From Glebionis coronaria (taxonomy: Eukaryota > Streptophyta > Magnoliopsida > Asterales > Asteraceae): a DNA stretch of 64,000 nucleotides. The DNA lies in the NCBI GenBank assembly GCA_025667525.1, contig CM046879.1, positions 389,383,039 to 389,447,038 of the forward strand. The letters run 5' to 3'. Positions 56,481 through 64,000 of this stretch are shown here, in pieces. The notes under the pieces are model-generated. The model searched no databases, had not been told where the DNA came from, and worked only from the letters and a program-made list of their open reading frames with translations. How positions within the stretch are numbered: position 1 is the first letter of the stretch; every line of letters starts with the position of its first letter. The position numbers were made by a program, and so were the translations under genes.

Positions 56481-59400
56481 AAGATCAACAGAAACAACAC
56501 AGGATCACAGGATCAAAGTAATGAAGTAAGGAGAATGAGAATTGAGTGAACTAAATTTTGAGTTTTATTAATGAAGGGAAAATTGGTTACAAGTAGTTGC
56601 TAACTAACTAACTGACTCTTAGGTGTTTATCTAGCACCTAAGAGTAGTTACTAACTGAATTGAAGAACTAGAAATTGAGAGAAAAGTAAAGTGTGTGTTT
56701 TTCACACCTACGAGCTACAAATGCAAATGAGCTACAAATGTCCTATTTATAGAGTGAGGATGAGATGCTGGTGGGGAGGATGACGTGTTGTAGCCAATCA
56801 ATGAGCTCCACGTGTCTTCATTTGGCCAATTTCACAATCCAGCTCAATTGGATGTGAGGAATGGATTCGTCTCTCAAAATGAAGAAGATTTCATGTTCAT
56901 AACTTTGCTTCATATGCCTTGTAGCAGATTTCCACTCTTGGGTGTGTATGAACTTAAAAGTGACATGTGGCAATGTATGATTTGTCCTCAGCATTTCACA
57001 CAGATCGTTATCCAAAAGTGGATATAAGTATTATTGCATGTCGAGATGTCATTGGTTGAAATAAGTCTTAGTGGCTTTTACTGTTAAGATACTCTTCATA
57101 AATGCTGGCGGCGTTAGTTGGGTGACATTGTGATCCTTGTCACCCTTTTTCTTGATTCTCATTGGTTCTTGGCCTCTTCACATGGATTAAACACAAAAGT
57201 AGTATGAAAATTGGCAATTTCAGCCCCTTGACTTCGGCAGAATCTCCATTTGAGCTCCAATCTTTATTTCTTTGGCATATTTGATCCTTTAAACTTCAAA
57301 CTTATTCATGAAGTATCCTTTGACTCTTTGACTTCAATGTTGACCAGATTTGACTTTAATCTTGACTTTTCCAAAATTGCACTTAAGTCCTTCATCTTTT
57401 GAATGTTGTCAAGATATGTCCTTTGTCTTCTCATGGCTTGTCATTATTGATCCTTCTCTTGTCTTTTCTTCATCTTTTGGCTTGATTTCACTTGTTTGCT
57501 TCAAATTTATATCCTTGTTACCTAAACAAGTACAAACATAAAACATACCACATAATACTTCTTTATTGTATAAAAGTTAGGTATTTGCTATGTGTTTTAG
57601 GGTGATTTGTTGACTTATTGATATGAGATTTTGCTCATATCAAATCCGCTACACTTGATCATTGCCACTGACCTCATGCAATGCCATATTTTAAAGCACC
57701 AATTTACACTTTTCTCATAATTAACCCACCTTGGCTAATATGAAATGCTTTTACACTACTCTACACTATATGATGCATGATTTTGATTTATACAATGCAA
57801 TGCAAAGGAAATAAATTATATTTATATATTTTTGGATTTTCTTGAAATGGTTTTAATGGAAATAACTCATAAAGAAATCAATGACTTAGATTAGGGATTT
57901 TAGTACCATGAACACTTATCACCCTCAAGTTTCACTTTCCCCATACCAAGCTTAAAAGCAAGATCATTGTTATCCACAAGTGAAAGTGCGTCAACTTATT
58001 CATATTGATTAAGTGTGTTACTCTCATACCCTCCACTTATTATGCCTCTAAGACTGGTTATTATTTGAGGAAATTGCTTGAAAGCAAATTTGTCATTATT
58101 TAAAGCGTGAAATATAAGAAATGTAAAATCTCAAAATAAGGAAGCACGGTTTTAATCCTAAATAATCCTCTCATCCATTACTTGAAAAACCGTCCACAAT
58201 TAATATAAGTCCGACTCAAGAGTAATAAGTCATTCGCCTTATGGGTAAGATCCTTATGCCATGCATTAATAACTAGCTACACACTCGCTAAGGAAAGAAA
58301 AATAAAACTCACGCAATAATTTACATCCGCCGCCTTTTTGAGACCTTGGATCTTGAATCCCGCAACCCGTCAAGATAATATTAGATTGGAGAAACTATCA
58401 AATCCCCGCAACCCGTCAAGGTAAAACTAGAATTCAATAGATATTATAATTAACACTTCGCTGCCCCTCTTGGGAGTCTTGTATAATTATTATTTTTTTC
58501 TTTCTTTTTCTTTTTCTTTCTTTTTCTAGCCAGTCATTTTTTTCATAAGCCGCTCTTATTTTTTTTATTCCTCACAAAGAAAGTTGAAAAGAATAAAATA
58601 AAGAAACACCCGCTAAGTATTAAGCATGGCATAAGTCTAGTACACATAAAACGTTCTAACTTAGAATCTTAAGACGTACTTATACCAACCATGAATGATT
58701 AGTCAAAAATGCATAAGAGACTACAAACCAATTAAAACCGTTCTTGATTATTTATTATCATATATACATGCGTTGACAAGAAAGTAAAGGTTACGAAAGG
58801 GGATATAAAAGCCACAATTAATGAATATGAGGTTTATCTAGCCCTTTACACTTATTTCAAACTCTATCATCTCTTGTTCTCCACAGTTTAAAATCTCAAA
58901 TAATGAGACTAATGGATGCTTAGCCTAATAAACCAATGAAGGTCTACATGGTTAAGGATACTAGCTAACGAGTGCTTGGATAAGCAAACTCGGGTTGATT
59001 CGAAGTATCCATGGCGGGCCTAATATGTCAAAGAAGTCTAAATTCGTTAAACCATATCCTTTATTATACTTTTTCCTTTTATATAATTTTTGATGAAAAA
59101 TAAAAAATAATATATTCAATGCGAATGTGTTATGCAAATAAAAAATCATTGATGTAAAAGTTATGAATGCATATTTTTGGTGGCCAAGGTAGATCAAAAA
59201 TTTGAAAAATGTTTGAAAAATTAATTTCCAAGTTATCATGAAGTCAATAACAAAGGTCTAGGTAAAGGTCACTTCAATAGAAGACCCCCCTACACTTAAG
59301 ATAAACATTGTCCTCAATGTTTAAGAGTATTGGAGTAAACTCCCCTATACTTATGACATTGCGTACTTTGTCTAACCCAAGCTAAGGAAAGATCAACTAT

Positions 59401-59696
59401 AGTGAATTCTTTTTTAAGCACAATGTGGTTATGAAAAATCACAATAGTCACAAAGTGAACCGGATACAAGGGCCTCCTCCATAAGCTCCAATTCTCGTGA
59501 TGAGAGAGCAACCCTACAAACAACATGAAGACAAAAGGAGTCCTCCCCACACTTATCCTCAACTTTATACCCTTATTTCTATACTACCACACTCTAAGTC
59601 TAAAAACTCTAAACCTAGTTATTCAAGCTTGATTTATGGAGTCTCTAGCTCGACTCTTCCCACAATGAATTAATTCATGGGGAAAATAGGGATCTC

Positions 59697-59797
59697 TTAG
59701 ACCATTTCCACGGAAATGTCCTCCCCAAAATAGTGCTTAACACGGTGACCATTCACTTTGAAATTTGGGCTATTGGGTTGTGACAACTCAATAGTTC
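59697..59797 (-). pseudogene. Element E pol remnant, second copy
   Basis: Duplicate of 52043-52143. Confidence 0.85.
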
Positions 59798-60171
59798 TGT
59801 TGTCCCATAATATTATGATGATTAACGATAGAAAATAGATGAAAAGAGATGGATTCCTAGAGAGAGAAAGTAGTGACAGAAAGTAGAGAGAGATGATTAA
59901 CTTGGTGAATATTAGATTAGAAAAAAATTAGAGTTACAAATGACCATCCACCCTTCCTAACATGCTAGGAAGGGCCTTATATAGTCGGGCTTACTTGTAA
60001 CCATAATGGGCTATATTGTTTGGACCGGGCTTGTCTTTTGGGCTTTAAGTAGCTTAAATCCAAGCCCGTGAACCACGACTATTTAACTATCTATTACAAC
60101 TATCTAATAAATATTAAAATAGAAACATATGACCGAACATTATTGTTTGACTCAATATTTTGAGGCTAACA
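59798..60171 (-). repeat. 3' LTR of copia element F, second copy
   Basis: Duplicate of 52144-52517. This copy is the one still contiguous with F's pol. Confidence 0.8.
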
Positions 60172-62720
60172 ATATCCCCCAATGTGAGGTCATTCATCTT
60201 TGATATTTGTATTCCAATGGAGATTTATGAATTTCGTCATAAATGAGTCTTGAATGTGTAACAGTAGTCTTGTTCCTTCATGCTGTGATCTTTGAGCCTT
60301 TGTCATTATCTTTCGACTTAGTCTTTTATCTTGGGATCTTCAAATCATTCTTGACTTGTCTTTGCCATCTTGCGATCTTGTGTCTTAATCCACATGTTCA
60401 CACTATTAATTGTTGAATAAGTCTTTGGGCATGAATATGTAGTTTTGAATCTTTGACTTTGCTGAGTACACCGTGACACCACCTTCTCGAGACAAAACAT
60501 AGACACGGAATGAATGGCTTTGACATTCGTCCTAAATCGGTAGCATTTTACCTCCGGTCGGTGAAGACCGTTATACGATATTAAATACCGTACCTGTAAT
60601 TAGGTATATTCAATTAAGAATATCATTGACAGGGTTTCGCGGCTGTACTAGCCGTTCTCTTTACGCGACCGTCTAAAAGCAAGACTGCGAACATAAAGAG
60701 TAAATCAATTGGATAAATATCCGCTTGATTAAAGTCGTCAATTCAAATTCCTGGAACAAGTTTGATTCATTAAGAATCTTACCATTTTTGCTTTCCAGTT
60801 GACACAAGTTTGATTCATAAGAATCTCACATGTCAGCTACCGTAGCGCTGTTTGATGTTGACGCTAGAAGGATTTCCATTCATCACTATGAAAATTAATA
60901 AATATCACTCTGAATGTTCTGGCAAGACCATAAAGATACTGCGTACAAACCTGAAACGAGTTTGAATCAATTCAGAATCAAACCACTGTTGCTTTTCAGT
61001 TTTACATATGTTTAATTCATAAGGAATCTTACACATGACCTACCGCAGTGCTGTTTGATGTTAACACTGGAAGGATTTCCACTCATCATTGTGAATACTA
61101 AGTAGTATCATTCTGAGTGTTCTAGCAATATAGCAAGGATATAGCGTAGGACTCTCTTGATCTTCATCAGTGTGTCCTAACGAGATTTGATTGATCTCTT
61201 GGCTCTAGACTCGATTTGTGCACTTTTAATGGTCAGAGGCTGGAGCAGATGCCACCTATTCAATATCAACTATCTCGGAATGAGAAAGCTAATAGAAGTC
61301 ATGTTGTTCTCCGTGACAATAAAACAAACTTCTTTTGAGAGAAGCCTGAGTAACTAGGAAAGGGTTGTGCACTTCATCACTGGGTCCATGATGAGATTGT
61401 CTTCATGATGTGTTGACCCGGTTTCTGCCTCAGTTGTATGGAGGGCTAATTTCTTTACACCCTTTATCCTTACATTTCTTTTTCATTCTTCAACCCCTTC
61501 AATGCTTACCAAGACATCATTACTAACACCTTGTTGTGATTGTTTCAGTGCTAGCATCAGTACTTAGTCGGCATTCAGCTACGTTCACATTCTACTCCAT
61601 CTTTCCTAAGGACTTCTAGTAATCTATTCGATTGTCCATGGGAAGATCCCTCCGGTTCTGGTTGGATCATAGGACTTAAACCTAACCACCCTTTTGACAC
61701 CAATAACGTCGTGAATTAAAGATGTTGTGGGTATTTGATCGTAACCATGAAAACCACTTTAAATTCTAACAAAGTGTTTGAAAAACATTTAACACCTTGC
61801 TAGTTTTATCGTTTCAGAAAAGCTCCCCCTTCACATGTGCATCGATAATCGAAAGTGTTCCGCACATGTAGGTAAGAGTTAAAGTGCTTGAGTCTTATAT
61901 AAGATCACATTTTAATCACATTTTCTCCCCTATCTCTAATATATAAAATCTTTTGATATTAGAGATACCAAATTTGATTAAAATATATTTTGAAAAATAG
62001 TCTTGAAATTCTCTGGGAGAAAGATGTGTTAATCTTTTGCATGAAGTTAAAAATGCTGCCCCTCAAAAATTGATCGAATTGAATTATCATTGTGAGGATA
62101 TGATCCACATTTCGCTTTTTGAGGATGGGAGTTGTTGAACGCATAATTTTTGAAAGATTTTGAATAATCATTGAGAAATTCTTGAAAAAATTGTGTTCAA
62201 CGCTTTTTGAAAAATCCTATTTCTTTTTGGCGAAGAGGTTTTTTCTGAAGCATAAACTTGAGTTCATAGACGGTGAATGTCTTGACGAATCCACTCAAGT
62301 GTAAGAAGATCTCTCTTCTTTTACTGAGGGTAAGGGTACTAAAGCGTACACTCCCCCGTGAATTTAGAACCGGGTTGTAATCTGAAAGTGATTACAAGCT
62401 ATTGTGTTGAGCTCAAAACGTTGAATGTTTTGTGACAAGCTCAACCCAAGATAGATTGCTCTACCCGTTGTTGGAAATATTGTCCAAAATAGACAATTTC
62501 CTTTAGAAAAGATAGAAATGACATGTTTTGAAAAATATTTACTACTTTCATTCGAGCTTTATGTACACACCCGTGTCGTTATTGAGCGACATTTCTAGGT
62601 ACGTCCATATTATCGATACTGAAAGACATGTCGAGAAGAATATTTTTGTATTTTCAAAGATTTTTAATTTTGTATTTTGATTTTTCATTAATATTTACAT
62701 GTAGATGTTTGATAGATGAA
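60172..62720 (-). other. Element F region between pol and 3' LTR (contiguous copy)
   Basis: Same as 52518-55032 up to 62686, then 34 unique bases to the pol stop. No ORF that I can support. The polypurine tract is at 60172-60184. Confidence 0.65.
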
Positions 62721-64000
62721 TCAAGCAGGCTTCTTTGCCAGAACCTCCAGTTCTGCTGGAGTCAAACATCTCATACCAATTTGCCTAACAAGATACGCAA
62801 ACCTCTCTTTTGAAAGAGCTTTTGTAAACAAGTCAGCTAATTGGTAATCAGTTCCAACAAAGTATAATTCAACAATACCCTTTTCAACTTGTTCCTTAAT
62901 GAAGTGATATTTGACATCAATGTGCTTCGTGCGGGAATGATGTACCGGATTGCAGGAGATGGCTATGGCGGACTTTAAGTCACAGTACATAGGTACTTTA
63001 TCAATGTGGAAGCCATAATCCGTGAGTTGTGTTCTCATCCAAAGAACTTGAGCACAACACGTAGATAGAGACACATACTCCGCTTCAACTGATGACAATG
63101 ACGTGCAATCCTGCTTCTTGGAAGACCATCCCACAAGCTTATCTTGACGTAGAAATTGTGCACCACCAGAAGTAGTTTTTCGTGTATCAAGACACCCTGC
63201 ATGATCAGAATCTGAATAGGCCGTTAGAAAAAAACCGGTTTCCCTCAGATACCAGAGTCCCATGTGAATGGTATTCTTAAGGTACAGAAAGATCCGTTTA
63301 ACCTCTTTGAGGTGCTTTTCAGTGGGTCGTGCTTGATATCGTTCACAATAACATGTAGCATGATGAATATCAGGTCTTCTTGCTGTCAAGTACATGAGGG
63401 ACCCGATCATGGAACGATATATCGTTTGATCTATGGGTAATCCCTCCAAATCAGCATCTAGGGATGTGGTTGATAAAGGTGTCCCAACGGGGTCACATGA
63501 TGTCATACCATGCTTTTTGATTATCTCTTGACAATACTTAGCTTGGTTAATGAAGATACCACTTGGGGATTGGTGAACTTGAATTCCTAGAAAGAATTTT
63601 AGTTCGCCCATCATAGACATTTCAAATCTGCTGTGCATTACTTTTTCAAACCAGTTTGAAAGTTTTGGGTTTGTAGACCCGAAAATAATGTAATCAACAT
63701 AAATCTGCACAATCAAAATTACATCCCCATATTTATAAGTGAACAAAGTTAGATCAATGGAACCTTTTGAGAAACCTTTGGAGACCAGAAATTTCGAGAG
63801 CTCGTCGTACCACGCCCTTGGAGCTTGCTTGAGTCCATAAAGTGCTTTGTGGAGACGATACACCCTGTCAGGATAATGAGGATTGACGAATCCTTCCGGC
63901 TGTGTGACATAGACTTATTCCTTCAAAGGACCGTTAAGAAACGTCGTCTTTACGTCCATTTGATAGACAATGAATCCCTTATGTGCAGCATAAGCAAGAA
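62721..64000 (-). pseudogene. Copia element F pol, C-terminal part (reverse transcriptase and RNase H), defective
   Basis: The frame runs from the right window edge to a TGA at 62721-62723. From the edge it reads QMDVKTTFLNGPLKE, then an in-frame TAA at 63915-63917, then VYVTQPEGF and, from the ATG at 63863, 380 residues. RT motif ALYGLKQAPRAWYDEL at residues 7-22. The catalytic motif reads YVDY (55-58; codon at 63690-63692) where the family has YVDD. RNase H has Asp218 (YSDSDHAG) and Glu260 (SSVEAEY); KHIDVKYHFI and a LADLFTKAL end follow. The sequence style (YGDVILIVQIYVD, MRCLTPAELEVLA) fits the SIRE/Maximus lineage. The stop and the lost Asp make it inactive. Protease, gag and integrase lie outside the window. 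Confidence 0.92.

Larger units (their letters stand above)
55033..62686. repeat. Tandem duplication, unit 2 (7,654 bp)
   Basis: Second copy of 47379-55032. It contains a D LTR fragment (55033-56480), TSD AAGAT (56481-56485), E LTR part (56486-57642), E interior (57643-59696), E pol remnant (59697-59797), F LTR (59798-60171) and F 3' region (60172-62686). All small ORFs of unit 1 recur unchanged. Confidence 0.93.

Noticed and set aside
55033..59797. Second independent insertion of D and E
   Set aside because: Unit 2 starts in mid-LTR without TSD and matches unit 1 base for base through three different elements. It is a segment duplication.

Overview
This 64 kb window is plant nuclear DNA made almost entirely of nested LTR retrotransposons. 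I find no host gene. The evidence is seven recognisable elements: five of them (A, B, C, D, E) share Athila-like Ty3/gypsy gag-pol, a primer site matching plant tRNA-Asp or both, or match those elements in their non-coding 3' region; one (F) is Ty1/copia of the SIRE/Maximus type; and one (G) is a gag fragment. The base composition is AT-rich. A eudicot with a large, repeat-rich genome is likely. The G gag fragment reminds me of elements common in Asteraceae, but that is a weak hint.

Left stack (1-32531). The window opens inside element C (+ strand; 5' half off the left edge). C's 3' LTR starts at 2403 and is split at 4676 by element B (- strand, 4677-30768, TSD CTTTT). Near its gag start, B is split by element A (- strand, 13879-28600, TSD GGCCT). 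C's LTR resumes at 30774 and ends at 31979 inside a + strand gag fragment of element G. The insertion order is therefore G, then C, then B, then A. A is young: its two 3,072-bp LTRs show one difference that I noticed, and its 1,889-codon gag-pol frame is unbroken. B's LTRs differ by about 22 substitutions and two indels, and its frame has three stops and a frameshift.

Right stack (about 32532-64000). Element E (- strand) is split in its 3' LTR by element D (- strand, 34403-48826, TSD AAGAT), and its pol is cut by the copia element F at 52144. A 7,654-bp block from inside D's LTR to F's 3' region (47379-55032) is then repeated directly at 55033-62686 with no difference seen. F's pol (RT to RNase H) runs from 62721 off the right edge.

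The Athila-like elements use one scheme. Each codes a single gag-protease-RT-RNase H-integrase polyprotein, primed from a tRNA-Asp-type PBS, followed by 2-2.5 kb with no convincing ORF. That 3' region, and the LTRs, hold the most interesting signals: hairpins conserved between diverged families, some with compensatory base changes; internal copies of the family-specific polypurine tract around an invariant 20-nt palindrome; a palindrome at the first base of every U3; a tRNA-like segment in D's LTR; an LTR with TA...TA ends in B; and phased or tandem repeats in the B and A leaders.
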